Assembly (NCBI RefSeq): GCF_003797775.2
Contig: NZ_CP060725.1
Coordinates: forward strand, 2,040,001-2,104,000
DNA: 64,000 nucleotides
Direction of reading: 5' to 3'
DNA from: Sphingopyxis sp. OPL5
Lineage (GTDB): Bacteria > Pseudomonadota > Alphaproteobacteria > Sphingomonadales > Sphingomonadaceae
A program made the translations under genes and the position numbers. Positions within the stretch are counted from its first letter, which is position 1. Every line of letters starts with the position of its first letter. Of this stretch, positions 25,204 to 33,485 are shown piece by piece. The notes under the pieces were generated by a model. That model had not been told where the DNA came from. It saw nothing but the letters and a program-made list of their open reading frames with translations, and did no database searches.

Positions 25204-25254
25204 CGACCCGGTGTCCGGCGCCAGCCCCGAAGGGCGGCGACGGACACCGGGTCG
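25204..25254. other. Intercistronic hairpin between exbB and exbD
   Basis: Perfect 14-base stem CGACCCGGTGTCCG/CGGACACCGGGTCG (25204-25217 with 25241-25254) with an inner GC-rich loop. It begins nine bases past the exbB stop and has no T-run after it. It may stabilise the exbB message or attenuate transcription, giving more ExbB than ExbD. Confidence 0.75.
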
Positions 25255-25262
25255 CCAGATAA

Positions 25263-26066
25263 TCAGGCCTTCTTCGGCGCGGCGGCCGGGGCAGCCTTTG
25301 CCGGAGCAACGACGGCCGGCTTCACCTGGCCGCCCGACATGATCGAGCCGAGAACGTCGTTCGAGAAGGTCGACAGACGGCGGCTGATCGCCTTGTTGCG
25401 GCTCTGCAGCCAGTTGAACGCGAGCACCGCGGGAACCGCGACGATCAGGCCGACGGCGGTCATGATAAGCGCTTCACCGACCGGACCGGCAACCGCGTCG
25501 ATCGACGCCTGACCCGACGCACCGATCTTCACGAGCGCGTTCAGAATGCCGATAACGGTACCGAACAGACCGACGAACGGTGCGGTCGAACCGACGGTCG
25601 CGAGGAAGGCGAGACCCGAGTTGAGCTGCGAGTTGATGTGGTTCTGCGAACGCTCAAGCGTGCCGTGCATCCAGTCATGCGCTTCGACAGGATCGGTCAG
25701 CTTGGTGTGCTCTTCGTTGGCGCGCAGGCCGTCTTCGACGACCTGGCGATAGGCGCTGTTCTTTTCGAGCTTCGCAGCACCCTCGGCGAGGGTCGGCGCG
25801 CGCCAGAAATTGACGTCGACGGCCTTGCCCTGGTTCATCACCTTATTCTGTTCGAACAGCTTGGTGAACAGGATGTAGAGCGTGCCCATGAACATGATGA
25901 CCAGCACCAGGCCGGTCAGCTGCGTGATCCAGCCGCCTTCGCACAGCGCCGGGAAGACGCCATATTTGTTGGTGGGGTCGGCGAGCTTTGCTTCGCAGAA
26001 CGTAGACGGCATCATGCCGTAGCTCCGGTGACCCGCGGCGGCGGCGGTCGCAATCAGATTGATCAT
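25263..26066 (-). CDS. exbB: ExbB/TolQ-type proton channel
   Basis: Pentameric proton channel of the TonB motor. 267 residues: a periplasmic N-terminal segment with two Cys, a first helix near 50-70, a large cytoplasmic loop, and helices 2 and 3 with VGSTAPFVGLFGTVIGI and the PVGEALIMTAVGLIVAVPAVLAF region. The C-terminal tail is Ala/Lys/Pro-rich (about 245-267). The start at 26066 has GAGAGGGA upstream; a TTG six codons earlier is less likely. Second gene of the operon, 78 bases past tonB. Confidence 0.94.
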   Translation of the reverse strand: MINLIATAAAAGHRSYGMMPSTFCEAKLADPTNKYGVFPALCEGGWITQLTGLVLVIMFMGTLYILFTKLFEQNKVMNQGKAVDVNFWRAPTLAEGAAKLEKNSAYRQVVEDGLRANEEHTKLTDPVEAHDWMHGTLERSQNHINSQLNSGLAFLATVGSTAPFVGLFGTVIGILNALVKIGASGQASIDAVAGPVGEALIMTAVGLIVAVPAVLAFNWLQSRNKAISRRLSTFSNDVLGSIMSGGQVKPAVVAPAKAAPAAAPKKA

Positions 26067-26144
26067 CGTGGTATTCCCTCTCAAAATTTCGTCAAAAACT
26101 AAAAATCCAGATCGTTGGGCCCAGATCGCTGGGCCCGGTCCCGA

Positions 26145-26801
26145 TCAACGCGGAATCTGCCAGCGGATGCGGTTGCTGTAGCTACCGCCCGTCGGGTTGC
26201 CCGCACGGTCCTTGCCCGGGTTGAACCGGCCGCGACGCGTGATGAGCTTGCAGGTCTCGGCATCGAGATCCGCATGACCGCTCGACGAGGTCACATCACA
26301 GGAGGTGATCCGGCCGTCGGCGCTGTACGTGACGCGGAAACCGGTCGTACCCTCGCGCTCTTCGCGCATGGCACGGGCCGGATAATCGTCGTTGGTCGCC
26401 CAGCGCCCGGGGTTGCCGCGCGGCGTACCGGCGGCGCTCAGGTCCGCCGTCGGCGGCGGAGCCGGCGGCGCGGGCGGGATATAGACCGGCGGAGGCGGCG
26501 CCGGAGGCGGCTCGCGCACCGACTGAATCTGCGGCGCAGCCACGGGCGGCGGGAACGGCGACGGCGGAGTCACGACCGGCGGCGGCGGCGGCAGGACATT
26601 GTCCGGCGGCGGCGGCGGCGGCGGCTCCTCGGGCGGCGGCGGTTCTTCGACGTCCACCACATCCAATTTTTCGGCGAGCTTCTTGACGATGCTGATATTC
26701 AGGCCGTTGACCAGGCCGTAGCCCAGTCCCGCCGTCAGCAGTCCCACCAAGACGATCGCCACTACCCTGTTTTTAGGGTCGACACTATCACCATAAGCCA
26801 T
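26145..26801 (-). CDS. tonB: TonB energy transducer
   Basis: 218 residues: one N-terminal membrane helix (about 13-33), an Pro-rich periplasmic spacer (about 54-118, with runs of PPPP and EEPPPP), and a C-terminal TonB domain with DDYPARAMREEREG and FRVTYSADGRITSCDV. Cys in SCDV and ETCKL are probably paired. Links ExbBD to TonB-dependent receptors such as the one starting at 63160. AAGGAG precedes the ATG. First gene of the operon; the 266-base upstream gap carries its promoter but no motif I can name. Confidence 0.95.
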   Translation of the reverse strand: MAYGDSVDPKNRVVAIVLVGLLTAGLGYGLVNGLNISIVKKLAEKLDVVDVEEPPPPEEPPPPPPPDNVLPPPPPVVTPPSPFPPPVAAPQIQSVREPPPAPPPPVYIPPAPPAPPPTADLSAAGTPRGNPGRWATNDDYPARAMREEREGTTGFRVTYSADGRITSCDVTSSSGHADLDAETCKLITRRGRFNPGKDRAGNPTGGSYSNRIRWQIPR

Positions 26802-27067
26802 TCAGGAACGACGCTCCTTGCTAGATCATCCTGACACCAATCCAAACCGTCGGGGGGAGTTGCCAAATGCCCGGATAATTCCGATGCGTTCCGCAGACCC
26901 GGCGGGCGGCTTCCGGCTATTATGTTCTGTGCCGGACGCTTCGTCGGACGTCCTATCGCGGTGGCGGCAAGTTCGCAAACCCTTTATCAGCGGTTAATGT
27001 GGCGCGCGCCAAGATGGCACGCCGCCACCGCAACCGGTGTCAATGACAAACAGAAAGTGGACCCACC

Positions 27068-27949
27068 ATGCGCAAGCTCCTTCCCGCCATCGCGATCGCC
27101 CTGGCCGGCTTAAGCGGCGGAATCCCGGCGGTTTCCGCGATGCAGGCGCCCGCCGCCGCGCCGCCGCCGAGCCCGTACAGCTATGCCGACGTCGCCGATC
27201 TCGCCACCGCGGCGCCGATGGCGATCCATGCGCGCATCGCGTCGGCCACCGCGCTCAAACCCGAGCGGGCGCCCGGCGTCGCCGCGGGTTCGAGCCGATT
27301 CTATGTCGAGGCCGACGTCATCGGGCTGATTCGCGGCAAGGGGCCGCTGGCGGCGCGCATATCTTACCTGGTGGACCTGCCGCTGGGTGCCAATGGCAAG
27401 CCGGTGAAGCTGAAAAAGAAGCAGCCCGTCCTGCTCTTCGCGCGCCCGGTCGCGGCGGGCGCGGCGGGATCGACGAGCACGAACAGCATCCGGCTGGTCG
27501 CGCCCGACGCCCAGCTGCCATGGGATCCCGCGACCGAGGCGCGGCTGCGCGCGATCCTGACCGAGCTGGTCAAGCCGGGCGCGGCGCCCGCGATCAGCGG
27601 CTTCGCCAACGGCTTCCATGTGCCGGGCACGCTGCCGGGCGAAGGCGAGACCCAATTGTTCTTCGACACCGCGACCGGCGAGCCGATGTCGCTGACCATC
27701 CTGACCAGCGCCGACGGATCGCGGCGCTGGGCGGCGGCGTTCGGCGAGATCGTCGACGGATCGGCGGCGGTGCCGGCGCGCGATACGCTCGCCTGGTACC
27801 GGCTCGCCTGCGGGCTGCCGCGCCCGTTGCCGCTCGCCAAGCTGGCGGGCACGCCCCCCGAAGACCGGCGCAAGGCGGCGTCGGACTATGGCATCGTGCT
27901 CGGCGCGCTCGGCGACTGCACGCGGACGAGAAAGCCGCCGGCGGGCTAA
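27068..27949 (+). CDS. Secreted hypothetical protein
   Basis: 293 residues with a clear signal peptide (about 1-24, cleaved near VSAMQ). The mature part starts with a Pro/Ala stretch (28-36). It then has an alternating beta-rich pattern with FYVEADVIGLIRG, ARISYLVDLP, KKKQPVLLFARPV, and a Cys pair (LACGLP, GDCTR). I do not recognise the family; it looks like a periplasmic protein kept among sphingomonads. It lies upstream of hom on the same strand with a 70-base gap that has its own TATATA and AAGGAG. Confidence 0.7.
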   Translation: MRKLLPAIAIALAGLSGGIPAVSAMQAPAAAPPPSPYSYADVADLATAAPMAIHARIASATALKPERAPGVAAGSSRFYVEADVIGLIRGKGPLAARISYLVDLPLGANGKPVKLKKKQPVLLFARPVAAGAAGSTSTNSIRLVAPDAQLPWDPATEARLRAILTELVKPGAAPAISGFANGFHVPGTLPGEGETQLFFDTATGEPMSLTILTSADGSRRWAAAFGEIVDGSAAVPARDTLAWYRLACGLPRPLPLAKLAGTPPEDRRKAASDYGIVLGALGDCTRTRKPPAG

Positions 27950-28019
27950 GCCTCCTCCACTCTTGTTTCCTCGGTAAAAGCCGATAGGGGCGCAGGCTCT
28001 ATATATAAGGAGTGCCTGC

Positions 28020-29339
28020 ATGTCGCCTTCCCCCGCCCCCGCTGCCCCGCGCCCGCCGCTGCGCGTCGCACTCGCCGGGCTTGGCGTCGTCGGCGGCGGC
28101 GTCGTTCGCCTGCTGCAGGTCAACCGCGACCTGATCGCACGCCGCGCCGGGCGCGCGATCGAGATCGTCGCGCTGTCGGCGCGCGACCGGCACAAGGACC
28201 GCGGCGTCGACCTGTCGGCCTATCGCTGGGAGGATGATCTCGACGCCCTGGTCGCGGCCGAGGACGTCGATGTGGTGGTCGAGATGATCGGCGGCGCCGA
28301 CGGCATGGCGCTGACGCTGGCGCGGCATACGCTGGGCGCGGGCAAGGCGCTGGTCACCGCGAACAAGGCGATGATCGCGCATCACGGACTCGACCTCGCG
28401 CGGCTCGCCGAGGCGACCGACACGCCGCTGAAATATGAAGCCGCGGTCGCGGGCGGCATCCCGGTGATCAAGGCGATCCGCGAGGGCGCGTCGGCGAACG
28501 CGATCGCGCGCGTCTATGGCATCCTCAACGGCACCTGCAATTATATCCTCACGCAGATGGAGCGCAACGGCGCGAGCTTTGCCGACGCGCTCGCCGCGGC
28601 GCAGGCCGAAGGCTATGCCGAGGCCGACCCGACCTTCGACGTCGACGGCATCGACGCCGCGCACAAATTGTCGATCCTCGCGGCGCTGTGTTTCGGGACG
28701 AAGCTCGACATCGGCGCGGTCGCGACGGGCGGCATCCGCGACCTGATCGCGGCGGACATCCGCGAGGCCGAAGCCTTGGGACACCGCGTCCGCCTGATCG
28801 GCATGGCCGAACGCGATGGCAGCGGATTATATCAGCATGTCCAGCCGTGCCTGGTGCCCGCCGACCATCCGCTCGCCTATGTCCCCGGCGCGCTCAACGC
28901 GGTGGTCGCCGAGGGCAATTTTGTCGGGCGACTGTTCTTCGAGGGCGCGGGCGCGGGCGCGGGACCGACGGCGTCGGCGATCGTCGCCGACATCATCGAC
29001 ATCGCACGCGACGAATATGGCCCCGCCTTCGCGATGCCGGTCGATGCGCTCGACGAGGCGCCCGCCGCCGACGCCGGGGCGCGGGTCGGCAAACATTATG
29101 TCCGGCTGGTCGTCGAGGACCGCATCGGCGTGCTCGCCGAAATCGCCACCGCGATGCGCGACGCCGGGGTGTCGATCGAAAGCTTCATCCAGCGCGGCAC
29201 CGAGAAGGACGACGGCGTCGTCATCGCGATCGTCACCCACGAAGGCCCCGCGCGCGCGATCGCGGCGGCGCTCGCCACGCTCGCGGCGTCGGACCATGTC
29301 GTCGGCGCGCCGATGCACATGCCGATCCTGGCGCTCTAG
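28020..29339 (+). CDS. hom: Homoserine dehydrogenase
   Basis: NAD(P)-dependent reduction of aspartate semialdehyde to homoserine, leading to threonine and methionine. 439 residues: NAD fold VALAGLGVVGGGV (about 16-28), LVTANKAMIA, the family signature EADPTFDVDGIDAAHK (about 203-218) with catalytic Asp and Lys, and a C-terminal ACT domain (about 360-439, YVRLVVEDRIGVLAEIA) for feedback by threonine. AAGGAG precedes the ATG. In sphingomonads hom and glpX are neighbours; here one membrane gene on this strand and one small gene on the other lie between them. Confidence 0.96.
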   Translation: MSPSPAPAAPRPPLRVALAGLGVVGGGVVRLLQVNRDLIARRAGRAIEIVALSARDRHKDRGVDLSAYRWEDDLDALVAAEDVDVVVEMIGGADGMALTLARHTLGAGKALVTANKAMIAHHGLDLARLAEATDTPLKYEAAVAGGIPVIKAIREGASANAIARVYGILNGTCNYILTQMERNGASFADALAAAQAEGYAEADPTFDVDGIDAAHKLSILAALCFGTKLDIGAVATGGIRDLIAADIREAEALGHRVRLIGMAERDGSGLYQHVQPCLVPADHPLAYVPGALNAVVAEGNFVGRLFFEGAGAGAGPTASAIVADIIDIARDEYGPAFAMPVDALDEAPAADAGARVGKHYVRLVVEDRIGVLAEIATAMRDAGVSIESFIQRGTEKDDGVVIAIVTHEGPARAIAAALATLAASDHVVGAPMHMPILAL

Positions 29340-29398
29340 CCCGCTTGAAATAGCCTTCGCCCCTGCTACCCATGCCCATGGGGAACAGGGGCGATATC

Positions 29399-30232
29399 AT
29401 GACGATAGAGATCGGACGCGGGCTGGCCGAAGCCCGGGCGCTGGCGGACGCGCATTGGCAGGCGCTGCTCGTCTATGCGGCGCTGGGGGTGGTCTTCCCC
29501 TTCCTCCTGCTGTCGAGCGATCCGATCTTCAGCCTGCGCAACATCATGGCGATCGTTTCCGACCCCTCGACCAACCGCGTCGGCGGATCGATCACCGGGC
29601 CGCTCTATCTGCTCGGCATCGTCGCGGTGATTACTGCGGGCGCGATGCTGGCCGCTTGGAACGCCATCCTCGCGGAGATGCGCGAGGGCTATATTTCCGA
29701 ACTGATGTACGGGATGGTCGCGGGGACTGCCTATCTGGTCACCAATATCATGCTCGCGATCACCATCGGCCTAGTCACAGGGCTGCGCTTGGCCGTCGTT
29801 GATCCCGAAACGCTGGCTTCGGGCGGCACCGCCGTCGGCATTGGGCTCGAAATCTTTCGCGTCCTTCTCTCGCTGGTCGGAGCATGGATCGGCGTGCGGC
29901 TGTGCCTCGCGGGCGCGATCATGGGCGGGCGCGGCAAGCTTGAGCCGCTGTCGGCCTTCGTCGAATCGTGGCGGCTTACGCGGCCGGCGCAATGGCGGCT
30001 TTACGGCTTCTATTTGCTGTACGGCCTGATCTTCGCCATCCCGATGGTCGGCCTCGCGATGCTCCACGGCGCGATCATCTTCGCCAACGAACCCGGCGGT
30101 TTGCTTGAAACGCTGATGAGCTTCGGCTGGATCCTGCTATTCGCTCTCTATTTCCTCGGCCAGGTGCTGATCCCCGCCGGGTTGTACCGCACCGCCGAAA
30201 TCGGCGTCGCGGCCCGCGAAATCTTCGCCTAG
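29399..30232 (+). CDS. Polytopic membrane protein of unknown function
   Basis: 277 residues with about six membrane helices (near 30-50, 75-95, 110-135, 150-175, 205-225, 240-262) and short loops. I do not recognise the family; the pattern resembles DUF-type six-helix proteins with a cytoplasmic start. AGGGGCG precedes this ATG, so I prefer it to a start nine codons upstream. The 3' end overlaps by four bases the stop of the convergent small gene. Confidence 0.72.
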   Translation: MTIEIGRGLAEARALADAHWQALLVYAALGVVFPFLLLSSDPIFSLRNIMAIVSDPSTNRVGGSITGPLYLLGIVAVITAGAMLAAWNAILAEMREGYISELMYGMVAGTAYLVTNIMLAITIGLVTGLRLAVVDPETLASGGTAVGIGLEIFRVLLSLVGAWIGVRLCLAGAIMGGRGKLEPLSAFVESWRLTRPAQWRLYGFYLLYGLIFAIPMVGLAMLHGAIIFANEPGGLLETLMSFGWILLFALYFLGQVLIPAGLYRTAEIGVAAREIFA

Positions 30233-30702
30233 GGTTCGGGGTCCTCGGGCGGCGGCGGCACCCCGGTGTCGGGGTCGGTCGCACGCTTCGCCATTTCATA
30301 GAGATGATTATATTCGGGGCCGGGTTTGTAGCGGCCGCCCATCGACATCCAGTTGTGGGGCAATTTGTCCAATGGCGTCGGGTTGATGCCCGGCGCCGGC
30401 GGTCGGCTGTCCTTCGTCGATTTTCCCACCCCGGCGATCGCGCGCAGTTCGGGCGACAGCCGGTGGCGGTCGGTGTCGCTGCCGCAGACGTTGATCGATC
30501 CATCCTCCGCGGGTTTGCAGCGCTTGATCGGATCGACCAGGTCCTTGGCGTTGGCGGCGGCGCTTTCGGCATCGCGCGCGGGCCGGGGCGCGGGCGGACC
30601 CTGCACCTGCGCGGCGACGGGCGTCACAGCCATGACACAGGCGGCGGCGAGAGCGACGCCGAATCGACGGATGTATTCTCGACAAGCGGCGCGGGCGACC
30701 AT
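30229..30702 (-). CDS. Small secreted hypothetical protein
   Basis: 157 residues. The N-terminus is basic and then hydrophobic (about 12-31, ending AAQVQ), a probable signal peptide. The mature part is Pro-rich, with two Cys (KRCKPAED and NVCGSDTD) likely to be paired. It then has charged low-complexity sequence ending PPPPEDPEP. No known domain is recognised. It is divergent from glpX with a 54-base gap, and I place its start at 30702. A very long minus-strand frame through this point is spurious beyond that start. Confidence 0.66.
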   Translation of the reverse strand: MVARAACREYIRRFGVALAAACVMAVTPVAAQVQGPPAPRPARDAESAAANAKDLVDPIKRCKPAEDGSINVCGSDTDRHRLSPELRAIAGVGKSTKDSRPPAPGINPTPLDKLPHNWMSMGGRYKPGPEYNHLYEMAKRATDPDTGVPPPPEDPEP

Positions 30703-30756
30703 ATGGCGCGCACCATGCCCATGCGGCGGAACAAGTAAAGACGGAGAGTGGCGAAG

Positions 30757-31728
30757 ATGACGAAGACCGGCAGCAATCTCGACCGGGTGCTCGTGCTCGA
30801 AATGGTGCGCGTCACCGAAGCCGCGGCGATCGCCGCCGCGAAGCTGATCGGCCGCGGCGACGAAAAGGCCGCCGATGCCGCCGCCGTCGAGGCGATGCGC
30901 ACCGCATTCAACACCCTCTATATGGACGGCACGATCGTCATCGGCGAAGGCGAACGCGACGAGGCACCGATGCTCTTCATCGGCGAAAAGGTCGGCAATG
31001 CGCCGGGCAAGGGCCCGAAGATCGACATCGCGGTCGACCCGCTGGAAGGCACGACGATCACCGCCAAGGCCGGGCCCAACGCGCTCGCGGTGCTGGCGAT
31101 CGCCGAGGAAGGCTGCCTGCTCAACGCCCCCGACGTCTATATGGACAAGCTGGCGGTCGGCGCCGGCTATTCGCCGAACATCGTCAATTTCGACAACAGC
31201 ATCCGCGAGAATGTCGAGGCGGTGGCGCGCGAAAAGGGCTGCGGCGCCGAGGGCATCATGGTGTGCGTGCTCGACCGCCCGCGCCACGAGGCGATGATCG
31301 CCGAACTGCGCGCGCTGGGCTGCGGCGTCGCGCTGATCCCCGACGGCGACGTCGCCGGCGTGATCGCGACGACCAATCCCGAAACCAATATCGACATCTA
31401 TATGGGCAGCGGCGGCGCCCCCGAGGGCGTGCTCGCCGCGGCGGCGCTGCGCTGCGTCGGCGGCCAGTTCAAGGGCCGCCTGCTGTTCCGCAACGACGAC
31501 GAGCGCCGCCGTGCCGCCAAATGGGGCGTCGAGGACCTCGATCGCGTCTATGACCTCGAAGACCTCGCCAAGGGCGATGTCATCTTCGCCGCGACCGGCG
31601 TGACCGACGGATCGCTGCTGCGCGGGGTCAAGCACCGCCGCGACGGGGTGATGACCACCGAAACCGTCGTGATGCGCGCCTCGTCGGGCACGGTGCGCTG
31701 GGTCAAGGGCGAACACCGCGAGGGGTGA
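30757..31728 (+). CDS. glpX: Fructose-1,6-bisphosphatase, class II
   Basis: Gluconeogenic phosphatase of the GlpX type, metal-dependent and lithium-sensitive. 323 residues with the family marks VLEMVRVTEAAAIAA near the start, VIGEGERDEAPMLFIGE (metal site, about 62-78), DIAVDPLEGTT (about 90-100), and the GSGGAPEGVLAAAALRC segment near 220. The ATG at 30757 follows GGAGAG; a GTG nine bases upstream is the alternative. Usually an operon partner of hom and recJ in this group. Confidence 0.95.
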   Translation: MTKTGSNLDRVLVLEMVRVTEAAAIAAAKLIGRGDEKAADAAAVEAMRTAFNTLYMDGTIVIGEGERDEAPMLFIGEKVGNAPGKGPKIDIAVDPLEGTTITAKAGPNALAVLAIAEEGCLLNAPDVYMDKLAVGAGYSPNIVNFDNSIRENVEAVAREKGCGAEGIMVCVLDRPRHEAMIAELRALGCGVALIPDGDVAGVIATTNPETNIDIYMGSGGAPEGVLAAAALRCVGGQFKGRLLFRNDDERRRAAKWGVEDLDRVYDLEDLAKGDVIFAATGVTDGSLLRGVKHRRDGVMTTETVVMRASSGTVRWVKGEHREG

Positions 31729-31839
31729 ACGGCCCGACATTCCGTTGCCGACCGACGCCCCCGCGCCACGACAGAGAATTCGACTTCCCATCACGGTCGA
31801 TGCCGTACATCGAGGCGCAGGGGGACTGAGAGGATAGCG

Positions 31840-32856
31840 ATGGAAGAAGCGAAGCGTCCGAGGCTGTTCGTCAGCCATCATTCGAGCAAATATGATGTGG
31901 CGCTGCACGTCGAGAAGGCGCTGGCCCGTCATGGCGTCGATTGCTGGATCGCACCGCGCGACATCGGCCCCGGCGAAGCGTTCGATACCGCGATCATGAA
32001 AGCGATCCGCGATTCGGAAGGGGTCCTGCTGCTCTTCTGCAGCCAGTCCGACAAGAGCCCGCATGTGAAACGCGAGCTGATTCTGGCCGACAGCGCGCAT
32101 AAGGCCATCATTCCCCTGCGCCTCGAAGAGATCGTTCCCGACGACCTCGCCTATCACCTCGCGAGCGCGCAATGGATCGACTGGCTGGAGAAACGCGACG
32201 ATTCGATCGCGCGGATCGCCGTGAAGGCGCACCAGCTGGCCGGAATCGGCGCGCCTGGCCCTGTCCCGCCGGTGCCCGCCCTCGCCGCCACGTCGGAGAC
32301 CGCCGACAATCTGCACGCCGCGATCCTGTCGCAGGCGGCCGGCCAGCCGGCCGCGGGACCCGCCAGCGTGTCGGTCCGGACGCTGATCATCGGCGCGCTG
32401 CTGATCGCCGTCGCCTTGCTCGGCGCCATGGTGTTCATGCGCGGCGGCGACGAACGGACGGCCGCCCCCGATACCGGCGAGGCGACCGTCGCACCCTCGG
32501 CGAAACCCGAAACCCCGCCGACGCCCACGCCCGCCCCCGCCGAGCAGACCGCATCGGTTCCGGCGCTGGAAACCCCGCCGAGCTTCAATTGCAAATATGC
32601 CGCCGCACGCGCCGAAAAGCTGATTTGCGGCGACGAGGAACTGGCGGCGCTCGACCGCGATCTGAACCGCGCCTATCGCCAGCTCGACCGCTCCGCCGGC
32701 CCGCTTCGCCAGCAGATTGCCGCCGAACAAAATGGCTGGCGTATCGGGGAGCGCGATCGTTGCAACGACAAGGCCTGCCTCGTCGATGCGATGCAGCAAC
32801 GCATCATTGTCCTCGATGCGCAGCGCGCGTCGCTGGACAGCGAAGCGGCTCAATAG
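31840..32856 (+). CDS. Membrane-anchored TIR domain protein with LprI-like periplasmic domain
   Basis: 338 residues in three parts. Residues 1-135 are a bacterial TIR domain: LFVSHHSSKYD at the start, CWIAPRDIGPGEAFD, and SPHVKREL with Glu79 where NAD-cleaving TIRs carry the catalytic Glu. One membrane helix follows (about 180-200), then a Pro/Thr-rich spacer to about 245. Residues 247-330 resemble the LprI lysozyme-inhibitor (DUF1311) domain: FNCKYAAARAEKLICGDEEL, LDRDLNRAYRQL, QNGWRIGERDRCND. The Cys would pair in the periplasm. Topology predicts a cytoplasmic TIR tied to an envelope sensor. AGAGGA precedes the ATG. No partner defence gene is adjacent. NADase activity is inferred. Confidence 0.82.
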   Translation: MEEAKRPRLFVSHHSSKYDVALHVEKALARHGVDCWIAPRDIGPGEAFDTAIMKAIRDSEGVLLLFCSQSDKSPHVKRELILADSAHKAIIPLRLEEIVPDDLAYHLASAQWIDWLEKRDDSIARIAVKAHQLAGIGAPGPVPPVPALAATSETADNLHAAILSQAAGQPAAGPASVSVRTLIIGALLIAVALLGAMVFMRGGDERTAAPDTGEATVAPSAKPETPPTPTPAPAEQTASVPALETPPSFNCKYAAARAEKLICGDEELAALDRDLNRAYRQLDRSAGPLRQQIAAEQNGWRIGERDRCNDKACLVDAMQQRIIVLDAQRASLDSEAAQ

Positions 32857-32935
32857 CGGGGCGGGCGCCGCTCGGGCCGCAGGGGTTTGGCCCGCACGGC
32901 ACGAACCGCATGGCGTGGATCGAACGACCGGTTGG

Positions 32936-33421
32936 TCAGAAAATCCCGGCCGCGACGCCTTCCGCCAGCGTCGCGCCAAGGTCGCGGGCTTCGCCAAGGC
33001 GGCCCGGCGCTATCGTCTTGGGGGCCAGGATCGCCTCGGGTGTCTGCGCCGCCGTGTTCACGATGACCGGCTCCGCCACCCGTTTCAGCCGCCAGCCGGT
33101 GGCGATGCGGTCGAGCTGGCGTAGCGCGCCATGCCCATCCGAACCCGCGCAGATGATCGTCGCATAGGGGCGCCCCTCGAGCTTGCCGAGACAGGGGTAG
33201 TAGTTGCGGTCGAACATCTCCTTCATCGCGCCCGAGAGCGCGGCGAGATTTTCGGGGCCGATAAAGAGATAGCCGCCGGCCGCGAGCAGATCGTCGGGCG
33301 TGACATCCGCGGCGGCGATCAGCCTTGCCGTCGCGGCGCCTTCGGCGGCGGCGCGGGCGAGCACTTCGCTGCCGCCGGTGCGGCTGTGCCAGGCGATCAG
33401 CAGGGGCGGCGCGTCGGTCAT
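32936..33421 (-). CDS. Flavodoxin-family NAD(P)H/FMN oxidoreductase
   Basis: 161 residues with a flavodoxin-like fold: LLIAWHSRTGGSEVLARAA forms the phosphate loop of FMN. The GYLFIGPENLAALSGAMKEM segment, with the NYYPC loop (Cys), is typical of the NADPH-dependent FMN-reductase/WrbA-like group. The partner and substrate are unknown. I start at 33421 (MTDAPPLL); the upstream frame runs against the divergent alkylsulfatase gene (start 33486) and has no family similarity. Confidence 0.83.
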   Translation of the reverse strand: MTDAPPLLIAWHSRTGGSEVLARAAAEGAATARLIAAADVTPDDLLAAGGYLFIGPENLAALSGAMKEMFDRNYYPCLGKLEGRPYATIICAGSDGHGALRQLDRIATGWRLKRVAEPVIVNTAAQTPEAILAPKTIAPGRLGEARDLGATLAEGVAAGIF

Positions 33422-33485
33422 GTGCCGATGCTTGCCAAGCGCGGGCACGCGGCGCAAGCTGCCCCCAAAAATGGGGGACGATGAT

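Noticed and set aside
26802..27067. Possible small gene in the gap upstream of tonB
   Set aside because: The only frame, near 26922, lacks a ribosome site and any recognisable feature. It looks like promoter DNA for the divergent genes.
30229..32997. Minus-strand frame of about 920 codons across glpX and the TIR gene
   Set aside because: Only its last 157 codons, with a signal peptide, look real. The rest is antisense to well-supported genes and low in motif content.
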